This document shows, piece after piece, positions 10,286 to 21,981 of a stretch of 64,000 nucleotides of DNA. The DNA is from Anniella stebbinsi (lineage: Eukaryota > Chordata > Lepidosauria > Squamata > Anniellidae). Numbering within the stretch: position 1 is the first letter of the stretch; every line of letters begins with the position of its first letter. The notes below the pieces were generated by a model, which saw only the letters and a program-made list of their open reading frames with translations, searched no databases and was not told the origin of the DNA. The stretch covers positions 11,649,001 to 11,713,000 of the forward strand of contig JARDYH010000002.1 of NCBI GenBank assembly GCA_029215795.1. The letters are read 5' to 3'. Position numbers and translations under genes: made by a program.

Positions 10286-10500
10286 GTTGGGACCACGGAT
10301 GGGGGACACTGGGCATGTTCATTACACACAGGATTCCTAGAGGGTTCATTCTCCCCTTTGCAACAATGAAGGCTAGAAACCTGCCCCCTTTTAAAAGTGA
10401 ACACTCATATCCTTTAAATTCTGTGGTGGATATTAGATTGTGCATTTACACCTGTTCTGATCTCTAGACCCCTTTGCTTCCAGCTGTGTAACTGTTGGGC

Positions 10501-10756
10501 CAGTGCTTATGCAGAAAGAAAGAAAGAAAGAAAGAGGGAGGGAGGAAAGAAGGAAGGAAGGAAGGAAGGAAGGAAGAAGGAAGGAGGGAGGGAGGGAGGG
10601 AGGAAGGAAGGAAGGAAGGAGGGAGGGAGGGAGGGAGGAAGGAAGGAAGGAAGGAAGGAAGGAGGAAGGAGGGAGGGAGGGAGGGAGGGAGGAGGAAGGA
10701 AGGAGGGAGGGAGGGAGGGAGGGAGGAAGGAAGGAAGGAAGGAAGGAAGGAAGAAA
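10501..10756. repeat. GAAA / GGAA / GGGA purine tract
   Basis: About 250 bp are almost pure purine on the plus strand, made of (GAAA)n, then (GGAA)n and (GGGA)n blocks in mirror-like alternation. It abuts the tail of the LINE at 10757-12325. The arginine-, lysine- and glutamate-rich frames are artefacts. Confidence 0.95.
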
Positions 10757-12325
10757 TAATAATAATAATAATAATAACGATTTATTTCTTACCCGCCTCT
10801 CCATCTAGATCGAGGCGGGGAACAACAGCATGATAAAATACATAAAACTAATTAAAACATGACAAATATTATTAAAACTGCATTAAAACATCCTAAAACA
10901 TCATTAAAACATCCTAAAACATCCTAAAAACATTCTAAAAATTACACTGGATATGCCTGCCGGAAGAGAACAGTCTTTATAGCTTTCTTAAATTCTAAAA
11001 GACTGTTAAGTTGACGAGTCTCCTCCGGCAGGTCATTCCACAGTCTGGGAGCGGCAGAAGAGAAGGTCCTCTGGGTAACAGTTGTCAGCCTAGTCTTGGC
11101 CGACCGCAGTAAGTTCTTCCCAGAGGACCTGAGCGTGCGGGGCGGATTGTACGGGAGAAGGCGATCCCGCAGGTAACCTGGACCCAAACCATGTAGGGCT
11201 TTAAAGGTAATGACCAACACTTTATACTTCGCCCGGAAACTAATTGGCAGCCAGTGGAGCGATTTTAAAGCTGGCGTAATATGGTCACTCCTAGATGTAC
11301 CGGTGACCAACCTGGCTGCCATATTTTGAACTAGTTGAAGTTTCCGGACTAGGCACAAAGGTAGCCCTATGTACAGCGCATTGCAGAAGTCAAGCCTCGA
11401 AGTTACCAGCGCGTGCACCACCATCTTTAGGTCTTCCAACTCTAGGAAGGGGCGCAGCTGGCGTATCAGCCGAAGCTGATAGTAGGCACTCCTGGCCGTC
11501 GCATCTATCTGGGCTGTCATTTGGAGCGACGGATCCAGGAGCACCCCCAAGCTGCGAACACAGTCTTTCAGGGGGAGTGTAACCCCATCCAGAACCGGTT
11601 GACACACCTCCAAACCCAGGTTGCGGCCTTTGACAGCAAGCACCTCCGTCTTGTCTGGATTCAGCTTCAGTTTGTTTTTCCTCATCCAGCCCATTACCGC
11701 CTCCAAGCATTCATTCAGAGGAGACACACTATCCTTAGCTGACGATGTTGTCGAAGGCATAGAGAAATATATTTGGGTGTCATCAGCATACTGATAGCAC
11801 CCCGCCCCATGCCTCCGGATGATCTCTCCCAACGGTTTCATATAAATGTTAAACAGCATTGGGGAAAGGATGGCACCTTGCGGTACGCCACACAGCAGCT
11901 CCTTCTTTGCAGAGCAGCTATCCCCAAGCATCACCATCTGGAACCTGCCCGAGAGGTAGGACCGGAACCACTGAAGCACAGTGCCCCCGATTCCCAATCC
12001 CCTCAGGCGTTCCAGAAGGATACCATGGTCGATGGTATCGAATGCCGCTGAGAGGTCCAAAAGTACCAACAGGGACACACTCCCCCTGTCAATACCCAGG
12101 CGTAGATCATCCGCTAAGGCGACCATAGCAGTCTCAACTCCGTATCCCGCCCTGAAGCCAGTTTGAAATGGGTCTAGAAAATCAGTGTCATCCAAGACTA
12201 CCTGGAGTTGAAAGGCAACCGCCCTCTCGATCACCTTGCCCAAGAATGGAAGGTTTGATACCGGTCTGTAGTTATTAAAGTCCAGGGGATCCAGGGAGGG
12301 CTTCTTTAGAAGCGGCCCTCCCTGA
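10757..12325 (-). mobile_element. LINE with RT domain, 5'-truncated, in a purine microsatellite
   Basis: A minus-strand LINE: the (AAT)n tail is at 10757-10777, then the 3' UTR stem (CCCGCCTCTCCATCTAGATC), then ORF2 up to 12325. It is about 1.57 kb and lacks the endonuclease half. It belongs to the same subfamily as 9771, 14135, 35391 and 37853. Its 3' end abuts the 10501-10756 purine tract and its 5' end abuts (GAAA)n at 12326. This suggests insertion into a GAAA microsatellite. Confidence 0.9.
10942..12325 (-). pseudogene. LINE ORF2 reverse-transcriptase fragment
   Basis: This is the longest open frame of the window (504 aa to 12456, of which about the first 45 residues are vector of flanking sequence and the GAAA microsatellite). 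The reverse-transcriptase blocks are visible: NNYRPVSNLP (61-70), motif A LLDLSAAFDTIDH with the catalytic Asp at 134, motif B CGVPQGAILSP (189-199), and motif C YADD (223-226). The C-terminus has RTFSSAAPRLWNDLPEE. Reverse transcriptase copies LINE RNA at the nicked target. The family is non-LTR, L2/CR1-like. There is no in-frame stop in the RT part, but the endonuclease domain and any start codon are missing, so it cannot be an autonomous gene. This looks like the youngest RT copy here. Confidence 0.9.

Positions 12326-12376
<51 letters not shown>
12326..12376. repeat. (GAAA)n microsatellite
   Basis: About twelve GAAA units, directly abutting the 5' end of the LINE. Confidence 0.95.
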
Positions 12377-12644
12377 CTTTGCCTCCAAAACAAGAAGTAA
12401 TATCCAACAAGACCTATTTTAGTCTGTTCCCTCACTTTGCTAGATGGGCAGATCACTGACTGTCTTTAATATCACCCTTGCAACTTTCACGGAACGGGCT
12501 CGATTCTGCAGTGGTGGTGTTAAGCAGCCTTTTTCAAATACATGTTGAAAGTCATTTGTAGTTAGGCCCCGAGTGCTAAAGAGAAAGCAAACCAAAAGGG
12601 GCTGCGTCAGTTGCACCAAAGAGTGCCACCGCTTGCAACCTTTG

Positions 12645-12800
12645 ACAAAGTGCAGCAGCAGAATACATACACTGCATGCAAAAGGACCCAGGTTCAAATC
12701 CTGGACATTGCCAAAGGGCTGAGAACATCAGTGTTCGTTGAGCGAGGTGGACCAATGGTCTGACTCAGTATAAAGCAGCTTCTCAGGCAGATCAAGGAGC
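12645..12800 (+). mobile_element. tRNA-derived SINE (MIR/CORE-like)
   Basis: It contains a B-box-like CCCAGGTTCAAATCCTGG, then TGGACCAATGGTCTGACTCA and GTATAAAGCAGCTTCTCAGG. This order is typical of tRNA-derived SINEs with a LINE-like 3' end in squamates. The A-box region is degraded. Confidence 0.65.
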
Positions 12801-13050
12801 AGCCTATCAGATCCATGTTGCTCTGCAGCGCCACCGTGCAGATGGCTGGAGAGTGTACTGCAGCTTTTCAGATCAGCGTCCGACCCCTCCAACTCACCTT
12901 ATGGGATCGCTATCTCTAGCCTGGCTCCTAGTCTGAACTGCTCATTCCCTCATGCCGGTCGCCCTGCCCTGCCTGGCCCTGCCCTGCCCGGGTGCTCTGT
13001 GCCTCCCTGCTGCTAGATCTGACATCAGGGAATGATGAAAGAAGCCCCAC

Positions 13051-13089
<39 letters not shown>

Positions 13090-13770
13090 AAATTATATTA
13101 TACAATATTATCATTATGATATGATTATGTGATATGACTTTATATCAAATTTAATATCAAATGCAAGATGATGAAAGCAGCTGCTGGGCACAAGATGAAA
13201 AGCAAGGGGAAACAGGGTGTGATGCATCCAAGTGGCTGAGGAGCAGACAGATCTGGATGACTCAAGCTAGCAAGCCAAGCCACGACCTATGCAGGAAGGC
13301 ATAGATTCCCCCAATGGTTCTCAGACAACGATACAGCTATTCAATGTATGGTTTACAGCGCGGTGCACCCAAACATCTTAGCATTTGCTGATAGCCTTTT
13401 TGGTTATGACCTTATATGTTTCCCTCACCTTCCCCGGCCAGTTTTCTAATGGGCACATGAATCTGAGAAGAATATCATGTGCTCTTCCTTTCTTCTCCCT
13501 TTTTAAACTGCAGGCTTATCTCTGAAATAATAAGATCAGCGTTTGGAGTCATCATTAAATACAAGAAGGTGTGTCATGAGTCCCCCCCCCCCGCCACCGC
13601 CTTAATTGCCAGACAGACACTTTAAGTGGAAAATCTTTCTAACGAGCCTAGCCATTAAAACTTTTCTTGGCTTTTAATTTCGGATAGGAATAACGTGGTT
13701 TTAATTAGGGGGCTGCACCCATGGTACCCCCACCTGTTTTCACCCCCCACAGGGAAGGTTATGGTCTTTC
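12801..13770. other. stretch without recognised repeat, with an (AT)n run
   Basis: No family or gene seen. It contains (AT)n at about 13053-13085 and A/T-rich sequence to 13160. Confidence 0.45.
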
Positions 13771-13771
13771 C

Positions 13772-13808
<37 letters not shown>
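13771..13808. repeat. (AAT)n microsatellite
   Basis: An uninterrupted AAT run that provided the target for the foldback element at 13809. Confidence 0.92.
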
Positions 13809-13810
<2 letters not shown>

Positions 13811-14128
13811 GGGTGACCAGATAAAATACAGGTCAGGGCTCATGTAACTTTAAAAGTTGTAGAGAAAAGGGAATTTCAGCCAGTGACATTTGTATGCAAT
13901 TAGTTCCTGGTGAAATTCCCTCTTCATCACAACTGTTAAAGTTGCAGGGGCTCTGCCTTCTTTTGTATCTGGTCACCCTAGTATAGTGCATGCACCTTTA
14001 ACTGTTGTGATGAAGAAGGAATTTCACCAGGAACTAATTGCATACAAATGACACTGGCAGAAATTCCCTTTTCTCTACAACTGTTAAAGTTACATGAGCC
14101 CTGACCTGGATTTTATCTGGTCACCCTA
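13809..14128. mobile_element. 320-bp foldback hAT-type element, copy 2
   Basis: It starts TAGGGTGACCAGATAAAATA and ends TTTTATCTGGTCACCCTA. It is flanked by the 8-bp repeat AATAATAA on both sides (13801-13808 and 14129-14136). The flank is a microsatellite and also the tail of the LINE at 14135, so the duplication is less decisive here than for other copies. Length and halves match copies 1, 8 and 9. Confidence 0.85.
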
Positions 14129-15480
14129 AATAATAATAATAAATTATTTCTTACCCGCCTCTCCGTTTGGATCAAGGCAGGGAACAGCAGTAAATATAAA
14201 ATATGATAAAATACATAAAACTGATTAAAAACATGGTACACATTATTAAAATAGCAATAAAACATCTTAAAAACATTCTAAAATTCCACTGGATATGCCT
14301 GCCGGAATAGATTAGTCTTTATAGCTTTCATAAATTCTAAAGGACTGTTAAGTTGACGAGTCTCCTCCAACAGGCCATTCCACAGTCTGGGAGTGGCAAA
14401 AGAGAAGGTCCTCTGGGTAACAGCTGTCAGCCTAGTCTTGGCCAACTGTAGTAAATTCTTCCCAGAGGACCTGAGCATGCGGGCAGATTGTATGGGAGAA
14501 GGCGATCCCGCAGGTAACCTGGACCCAAACCATGTAGGGCTTTAAAGGTAATGACCAACACTTTGTACTTCACCCGGAAACTAATTGGCAGCCAGTAGAG
14601 CTATTTTAAAGTTGGTGTAATATGGTCACCCCTAGGTGTACCGGTGACCAACCTGGCTACCAGTTTTTGAACTAGTTGAAGTTTCTGGACTAGGCACAGA
14701 GGTAGCTCTATGTACAGTGCATTGCAGAAGTCGAGCCTCAAAGTTACCAGCGCATGCACTACCATTTTTAGGTCTTCCAACTCTAGGAAGGGGCGCAGCT
14801 GGCGAATCAGCCGAAGCTGATAGTAGGCACTCCTGGCAGTCACATCTATGTGGGCTGTCATTTGGAGAGACGGATCCAGGAGAACCCCCATGCTGCAAAC
14901 ACAGTCTTTCAGGGGAAGTGTAACCCCATCCAGAACTGGTTAACACACCTCCAAACCCAGGTTTTGGTTTTTGACAGCAAGCAACTCCGTCTTGTCTGGA
15001 TTCAGCTTCAGTTTGTTTTTCCTCATCCAGCCCATTACCACCTCCAAGCATTGATTAAGAGGAGACACACTATCCTTAGCTGACGCTATTATCAAAGGCA
15101 TAGAGAAATATATTTGGGTGTCATCAGCGTACTGATAGCACCCCGCCCCATGCCTCCGGATGATCTCTCCCAGCGGTTTCATATAAATGTTAAACAGCAT
15201 TGGGGAAAGGATGGCACCTTGTGGTACGCCATAGAGCAGCTCCTTCTTTGCAGAGCAGCTATCCCCAAGCATCACCATCTGGAACCTGCCCGAGAGGTAG
15301 GGCCGGAATTCCTGAAGAACAGTGCCCCCGATTCCCAATCCCCCAAGGCGTACCAAAAGGATACCATGGTCGTTGGTATTGAAAGCCGCTGAGAGGTCCA
15401 GAAGTACCAACAGGGACACACTCCCCCTGTCAATACTCAGACGTAGATCATCCACTAAGGCGACCATAGCAGTCCGCCTG
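14129..15480 (-). mobile_element. LINE with disrupted RT, (ATT)n tail
   Basis: A minus-strand copy of the subfamily at 10757. Broken frames are at 14940-15467 (RT with motif A LLDLSAAFNTNDH, motif B YGVPQGAILSP and YADD), 14601-14891 and 14278-14478 (C-terminus RTFSFATPRLWNGLLEE). Frameshifts near 14520 and 14600 and substitutions such as the changed motif A end (TIDH to TNDH) show decay. It is truncated at about 15480, within the sequence before motif A. The foldback element copy 2 sits directly at its tail. Confidence 0.88.
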
Positions 15481-16600
15481 AGTTGAGAATGGCTACTTAA
15501 AATTTGCCCCCCCTCGTGTTTTCTTTTTAAAATATTATGTCGTCTGTGGAATCAGACGGTAGGAAAAGGGAGAAATAACTGGAGTTAGCAAAAGAAGTAA
15601 ATTTTGCGCTGCGGAGAACAAATCTGAGGAGCAACCAAAGAGCAGGGTCAATGTGAACTCCAGGCCACTTATTACATGAGATTGACTGATGGCTTTAATT
15701 TACAGCACAACTTATGCAGAACTACACTGTTTTTTAGTCATCTATTTTTAAATATACGCCCTGCTTTTTTGGCATTCTGGAGGCCCATAAAGAAGAATAG
15801 ATCATCAAACAGTATAAAAAGGCATTATAAAATGCAATTATAAACTCAAGCAACAGCAAAACAAATTAAGTATGAAGGAATGAAAAGATGGGCACTTTTT
15901 TTTGTTTGTTTTACTTTAATTTTCCCATGCTCCCACACTTTGCTTTGATCTTCAGGCCCAACTCCAGATGGGGAAAACGGAGTGCCTGGGAGCAGCAAAG
16001 ATGCACCACATTTTCCTGCTCCCGTATTACTTTATCAAGCGTCTGTATTGCTAGAGGAATCCTCCGTGCCTGTTTGTTTATTTGTAAGCAAGCACAATTT
16101 GGGACGCTACATAGCATCATACACTTATCACGGGGCACATCTGTAAAGGCATCAGCCTACGTTTTCAATTTCCTGGCTCTGTAAAGCTTGAGCCAACGTG
16201 AGATAGCCTTAATTCTGGTCTTATACTGGCAGGTTTTTTCCCCTTCTAAATCATTGCATTCCTTTGGTTTCTAAAAAGGAAATTTATTTTTAGTCTTCTT
16301 AAAAACACACACTAAAAAACGGAACACGAACGGGTCATTAACGAAGTAGATGTGTACAAATGAATAGCTATGTCCCTATATGTTCAGAATCACTTTCCCC
16401 TTTTCTTCCTCCATTCATGAGTAGTGCCAATCAGTGACAGTGATTCCCTCGTCCTTCGAAGTTGCCTCACTCTTAACTCTTTCCCTGCTTCCCCTTTGAC
16501 AATGTCAGAATGCTGACAAGAACGGTGGAATTTGAAACAATGGAGTACAGGCAGCATTCTGGCTTCAGAGCAGAACTGAGCATGCCTGGCATCACTTTGC
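15481..16600. other. stretch without recognised repeat
   Basis: No repeat family or convincing exon seen. Confidence 0.45.
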
Positions 16601-16603
16601 CAG

Positions 16604-16604
16604 C

Positions 16605-16641
<37 letters not shown>

Positions 16642-16985
16642 TACACTTATATACCGCCCCATAGCCGAAGCTCTCTGGGCGGTTTATAAAAATTAAAAGA
16701 CTGAACATTAAAAAGTCAATATACAAAACTTAAAACCATAAACATAAAACAGCTGACATTAAAACACTTTAAAACATTTTAACTGTTAAGCCTGGCCACA
16801 ATGTCAATCAAAACCTCAACTTGAGCTGTTAAAATGCCTGGGAGAAAAGAAAAGTTTTGACCCGGCGCTGAAAAGATAACAGTGTTGGCACCAGGCGGGC
16901 CTCATCGGCGAGATCATTCCATAATTGAGGTGCCACCACAGAGAAGGTCCTCTCCCTTGTTGCCGTCCTCCGAGCTATTGCTGCC
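16604..16985 (-). mobile_element. L2/CR1-like LINE 3' end
   Basis: (ATT)n at 16604-16640 is followed by the 3' UTR stem ATACCGCCCCATAGCCGAAG / CTCTCTGGGCGG. The reverse-strand coding remnant ends near 16985 (AGAGAAGGTCCTCTCCCTTG). It is the same subfamily as 1963-2345 but with a different tail repeat. Confidence 0.8.
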
Positions 16986-17810
16986 ATAGACTTTTATGGG
17001 GCAGAACAACCATAATAACATTTATACCTCTGCTCAGAATTTCACCAAATCAAAGAAAGACACACCTCCTCGACGAGCCTGAATGAAGTACATCAATAGA
17101 TTCTCCCCACAATTTGAAAGAAATGTATGGTATGTCGAGCCGCAGCTTGAGTAAAAAGTAGAAATGTGTCAATTTTTAGCCCTTTTTAACTTGCTTTATC
17201 TGTGGCAATTTGGAGCAGCTTGAAATTTGGCATGATTGTAGATCTCATCAGGTAGATTATGGATGCCCAGTTTCAAGTTATTAGCTCTACAGGTGACATT
17301 TGTATAAGCAGTGGAAGTTTGGAGTTTATAATGGAGAGAGATTTGGGTGTTTGTTTGTTTTTTGCAACTCACCTTAAATAAAGGGGTGCTCCCCATGCCT
17401 TTTAAATACCTGATCCTATTCTTGACCACAAAAAGTTAGTGCAAGCAGTTTGGTCTTGTAGCTTGCAATGTTTGTGGTACCCATTCCTTGATGAGGCCAA
17501 CATTTCAGAATGCTCCGGATTAATCACTACGTAGTTCACCACAGGATTTATGCCGGAATGGCAGAACAAAGGGATTTTGGAAGGAAGAATAACAGTGTAA
17601 AAGTTTGAGGCCTGCAGGGGCAAGGTAATAATTAGAGGCCTGGGGGAGGGGGTTCTGTTGGGAGAGGAGGATCCCTGAGATTGGTAGTTTTATTTCTCCA
17701 GTTAAGATTCAGATCCTGGTGAAGTTTCATTTCTTCAAAGTGGGAACAAAGTGGGAAGAGGGTATAAAAGAGTGAGAGAGCCAGAGAAAGATCAGAGCCA
17801 GGGAAGACCA
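16986..17810. other. stretch without recognised repeat
   Basis: Nothing recognised. Confidence 0.4.
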
Positions 17811-17850
17811 GAGCATGGTCTTGGGAGAGGCGGGTGATAAATAAATAATA

Positions 17851-17889
<39 letters not shown>
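17811..17889 (+). mobile_element. LINE tail fragment with (ATT)n
   Basis: GGGAGAGGCGGGTGATAAAT followed by AAATAATATATT and (ATT)n matches the extreme 3' end of the LINE subfamily at 9771. The body is not recognisable. Confidence 0.55.
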
Positions 17890-18237
17890 GAGGAAGGAGC
17901 AGAAAGAAGCAGCCTGGAGAAGACTTAGTGAAATATCTTGCATTTTTGCAACTTCTATTTTCTTTCAATGCCCTTTGTATCATTCAGCTCTATTGACTAA
18001 ATATCTTTATTGTGATTTGGTTGTTTTAATTCACTAGTAACCTGTTGTATTAACCCACAAGTGTCTGGAGTGTCACTCACCCCACATCTACAGCCTAAAC
18101 CCCATGTTACTGGAAAGGGGGAGGTAAAAGAAGGAAGATGGGACTCTTAAGGAGACAAGAGATCCTTAAACAGTTGCTCGAGGAGTCCAGGACACAAAAG
18201 GAACCCTGACAAACAGTCTGACTGTGGTAGGGTGACC

Positions 18238-18547
18238 AGATAAAATCCAGGTCAGGGCTCATGTAACTTTAACAGTTGTAGAGAAAAGGGAATTTCAGCC
18301 AGGGTCATTTGTATGCAATTAGTTCCTGGTGATATTCCCTCTTCATCACAACAGTTAAAGGTGCAGGCACTATACTAGAGTGACTATATACAAAAGAAGG
18401 CAGGGCCCCTGCAACTTTAACAGTTGTGATGAAGAGGGAATTTCACCAGGAACTAATTGCATACAAATGACACTGGCTGAAATTCTATTTTCTCTACAAC
18501 TGTTAAAGTTACATGAGCCCTGACCTGGATTTTATCTGGTCAGCCCA
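18238..18547. mobile_element. foldback hAT-type element, copy 3
   Basis: It starts TAGGGTGACCAGATAAAATC and ends GATTTTATCTGGTCAGCCCA. It is in the reverse orientation relative to copy 1, with the internal junction GGCACTATACTAGAGTGACT in the middle. No target duplication remains. Confidence 0.82.
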
Positions 18548-18672
18548 TGTAGGGGCATTTTTTTCTCCCCCACTTCTGCTGTTCCTGCCCCCTTCCCCCT
18601 CATTTCATGCAAGCGAGTTGACCAAAAGTCCCTTCCATTTGGAATAGGGGGAAAGGGCTTGCAAAACAAGCA

Positions 18673-18699
18673 TAATAATAATAATAATAATAATAATAG
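18673..18699. repeat. (AAT)n microsatellite
   Basis: About nine AAT units. Confidence 0.9.
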
Positions 18700-19340
18700 A
18701 CATTCAGGGGGTGGGAGGGAAGGGTGCATAATTAATTTTTGCCCTGGGCAGCAAAATAGCTAGAGCCAACTCTGCGTACACTGTAATTGCAGTAACAGCT
18801 TTAGGGGTGTGGATTAATTATATAAATTCCCACACCCTGAAAGGGTGGGGCACTGTCTTTTGACCTCACAGTGCTCTCTAGAGTTGTATCATCACTGTGC
18901 GTGTGGTTGTGACTCGTTGCTTTGATTCCTTTCATTAACTTTGGTTTGTCGCTAGAACTGGTTTCAGACACTTCTCAAAGGGACCCACCGCAGTAAAGCA
19001 AGTTTGTTATTCCTGTGGAATGTTGGGTGCAGGCATCTTCCATTAAGCCCCACATGCAGATAGGTAGTACATCAAGGGTCTGACCTAGCTTGTTCCCTGA
19101 TCAGCTAGTTTTCCTCATGCAGGGATTTAATTTTTTAAAAAATGTGGGGCAATATTCAGAAATGCAAAGCCGCCCCCACCTGCCGTCTGAAATGATAAAG
19201 TCCCAGAAGGGGAGTAGTACATGGAGTTGCTGATCAGCTTTGTTGTGGCCTGGCCCTGTTAGAATAAGACTCTGGGTTCAGACTATGCTTAATAAATGCA
19301 GGGTTGAATTCTGTAGTTCTTTGTACATAGACCCACAGTC

Positions 19341-19512
19341 TAGAGTGACCATATGGAAAGGAGGACAGGGCTCCTGTATCTTTAACAGGAATTTCAGCAG
19401 GTGTCATGTGTTTGCATGCAGCACCTAGGGAAATTCCCTCTTCATCACAACAGTTAAAGCTGCAGGAGCCGTGCCCTCTTTTGTATCTCCTGCAGCTTTA
19501 ACTGTTGCGAAA
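19341..19512. mobile_element. foldback hAT-type element, copy 4 (partial)
   Basis: It begins TAGAGTGACCATATGGAAAG and runs through one arm (AAATTCCCTCTTCATCACAA) to CCCTCTTTTGTATCT. Only a short piece of the second half follows. Confidence 0.75.
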
Positions 19513-20420
19513 GGGAGAGAAAAGCAGGTTTTGTGAGAGCACTAAAAAATAAGGAGCGGCAAGGGGGAAAAAATATTAAAGGAGCCCCGAAAGGCACTGC
19601 AAATGGGGGAAATTTCAAGAAACCACTCAGCAAACAATAAAAGCTTCCTTGCAATCTAGGCAAGGCAGAGGGAAAGCATCAGCCTTTAAAATATGACCAC
19701 GACGCATCGGAAACGAGGATATTGAGAGACGCAGCCGATTTGTTAAGCAGCCACTTTCCTGTCGTCCTCGAGGAAGATGGAGGGGATGTAGAGCTACCCG
19801 AGACAAGCGTCATATTTCACGGCGGAAAGTGGAGATGGTCTGCAGATAGGGGTGGAAACGCTTCCGAGGAGATTCCAGGCTCTTAATGAAAGGCAAAATG
19901 TCGGCCCTGGACAACTCACTTGAGGACGAGCATCAGGGAAAAGCTGAACTTGCCTTGCTTTAATTATGAGCGATTCTTCTAATTATTAGCATTAATAGTT
20001 CATGTGTTGTATAGCACAACATCACCACCACGCACACACTTCACCAAGTAGCACAAAAAGGAAGGTTCCAGCCTTAACAGCTGACATTTTAGGATTATTG
20101 ATGCTCAGCTTTTAGTCTTTCTGCTTTTGCAGAGAACCATCCTGCCCATCCTCCCTGGAGGCAGCTTTTCTGTTGCACAGGTATCAGATTACCTGAACAT
20201 TCCCATGAGCACCATTTTGTACCTGAGAAGATGCTGTCCTTTCCTGCAGGTGGCACATCCACTGCTGTTGTGACGGCGATGTAGAAGGTTGTGGCTCTGC
20301 TGACATGGGCACCTGCCAGGTGTTTCCTATGATGGAATTAGGGACCAACCTTAAAGTATGTCACACTGTTTAAAGCCTTTGTGACTTCTTACCTTCCCAA
20401 CTTTCCTATATTTTACCCAG
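19513..20420. other. stretch without recognised repeat
   Basis: No repeat recognised. The part at about 19690-20000 is complex, non-repetitive and without a long open frame. Confidence 0.4.
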
Positions 20421-20545
20421 GCACTCTGGTGCCCTCCAGTTGCTTTGGACTAAGACTCCCATAAGCTCTGACTATGAGCCATACTGGCTGGGGATTATGG
20501 GAGATGTAGTTCAAACATCGGGAGGGCACCGGGTTGCCTTTAGGA
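20421..20545. repeat. squamate-type palindromic MITE
   Basis: The left arm ACTCTGGTGCCCTCCAGTTG and right arm CATCGGGAGGGCACCGGGTT are inverted around GAGCCATACTGGCTGGGGAT. Confidence 0.78.
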
Positions 20546-20718
20546 AGTCTCACCTGCTGGGACTTTCCTTGCTTTACTCCATTTGACCAATGCTTTTCTC
20601 TTAGGTCACAACTCTCTTCCTTAATGGTATGACATACTTTATGGATGATCCCATAGAACAGCAACACAAAGTGCTTCTTTCTATCCCATGTGCTTCTACC
20701 ATTTCATGAGTGTGATCT

Positions 20719-21117
20719 AGGGGTGTATGAACATCCCATTTTTGCACACAAAACATGTGAGCATGCTCTGTTCAAAGCTCTAAAGCACGAGCCCGTGTCC
20801 ACTGAAAATATTCGCAAATTGCTGAATCCGTGCCCGCTCCCGATTCCCAGTTCGATTTGTGCAAATTATCTAATTTGTACAATTTTCCTCCAAGGATTGA
20901 ATCATCCATGCTTTAGTCTCTGGAGGAAAGTTGCACAAATTAGGAAAATTGCACAATTTAGAAGAAATGTGCAAATCTCCAGTTCGACTGCTGCTTGATT
21001 TGCGCAAGCTTCCCGTTGGCGCAGAGTGAGCAGGAATGGCAAATGTGAAAGGGAATTGGGCATGAGGAGAGCAGCGAGATGATGTTTGGAGAATCCTGGC
21101 AATCCCGAACATCCCTA
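20719..21117. mobile_element. TAGGGRTG-ended TIR element
   Basis: It starts TAGGGGTGTATGAACATCCC and ends ATCCCGAACATCCCTA, whose complement reads TAGGGATGTTCGGGAT. The interior has repeated inverted TTGTGCAAATT / AATTTGCACAA-like words. The ends resemble those of the hAT-like element at 44446, but no 8-bp duplication was found. Confidence 0.5.
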
Positions 21118-21594
21118 ATTTGTCAATCCCGAGAGTGAACTTCATTTTAAACTGTACCGTATTCTCCCCGCCCCCTAATAATTATTTGAAGGTGGTGGGC
21201 TCTACGGCAAGGGATGGTGGAGAAGTTCAGTTGGTGTGCATTTTAAGGTAAATATACTGGGTTTCACACTTTCAAATGAATATGTGACCCAAAACTGAGC
21301 TATCCTTTGAAATGTGCACTTCTCTGAATTTTGTGATGGAGTTCTCCAATCCAAAAACATGTCCAAAAATACATATGTTATGGAAAAGTGAACATTATGG
21401 GCAGGATCCTATTGCGCTTGTGAATCTGAGGGAGCAACAAAGATTTCGTGGTTCTACATGCAATTGGAACAGTCCTTTCCAGAGTGGGGCAGGTCAACAG
21501 AGCTCACAGAAGAGCGCTCGGCTGATCTGTCCCGATTCAGAAACGAGCGCTTCCATTCATTTCTGGGGTTATTCTTATAACTGCAAAATCCCTG
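21118..21594. other. stretch without recognised repeat
   Basis: A/T-rich sequence, no family recognised. Confidence 0.4.
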
Positions 21595-21981
21595 TTGTGC
21601 AAGCAACTGCTCCCTTACATATACCCAGTCAACCCCTGAGACCTTCCGAGGAGGCCTTACTAAGCCTTACAGAATGTCGCCAGGTAGTGGTGGGTAAATG
21701 CGCCTTCTCAACGGTGACACCCACCCTCTGGAACATTCTCCTTCAAGAGGCAGGAACGGTGGCAACTTTGAAACCCTTCTTGAAAACACACCTATTCAAA
21801 CAGGTTTTCAATGCCTACTCTGTTACTACTCTGTCCTTGTTATGGTGTTGTAATGTTTTAAAATGTTTTAATTATTTATTAGTTTACCTCTGCTGTTATG
21901 TCGTATTCTAATGTAAATCACTTAGGGATTTTAATATATTAAGCAGTACAGAGATATTTTAATAAACAAACAAACAAATAC
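21595..21981 (+). mobile_element. old LINE 3' fragment, (AAAC)n tail
   Basis: The translated remnant reads RPSEEALLSL, then CAFSTVTPTLWNILLQEAGT and LKPFLKTHLFKQVFNAY, the degraded LINE C-terminal pattern. An A/T-rich UTR follows, with CAAACAAACAAA at about 21965-21978. Confidence 0.72.

Noticed and set aside
10433..10833. Repetitive basic/acidic or proline-serine-leucine frames
   Set aside because: Pure translation of the GGAA/GGGA purine tract.
12685..12705. Possible tRNA gene from the B-box-like GGTTCAAATCC
   Set aside because: There is no cloverleaf around it, and the context is that of a SINE.
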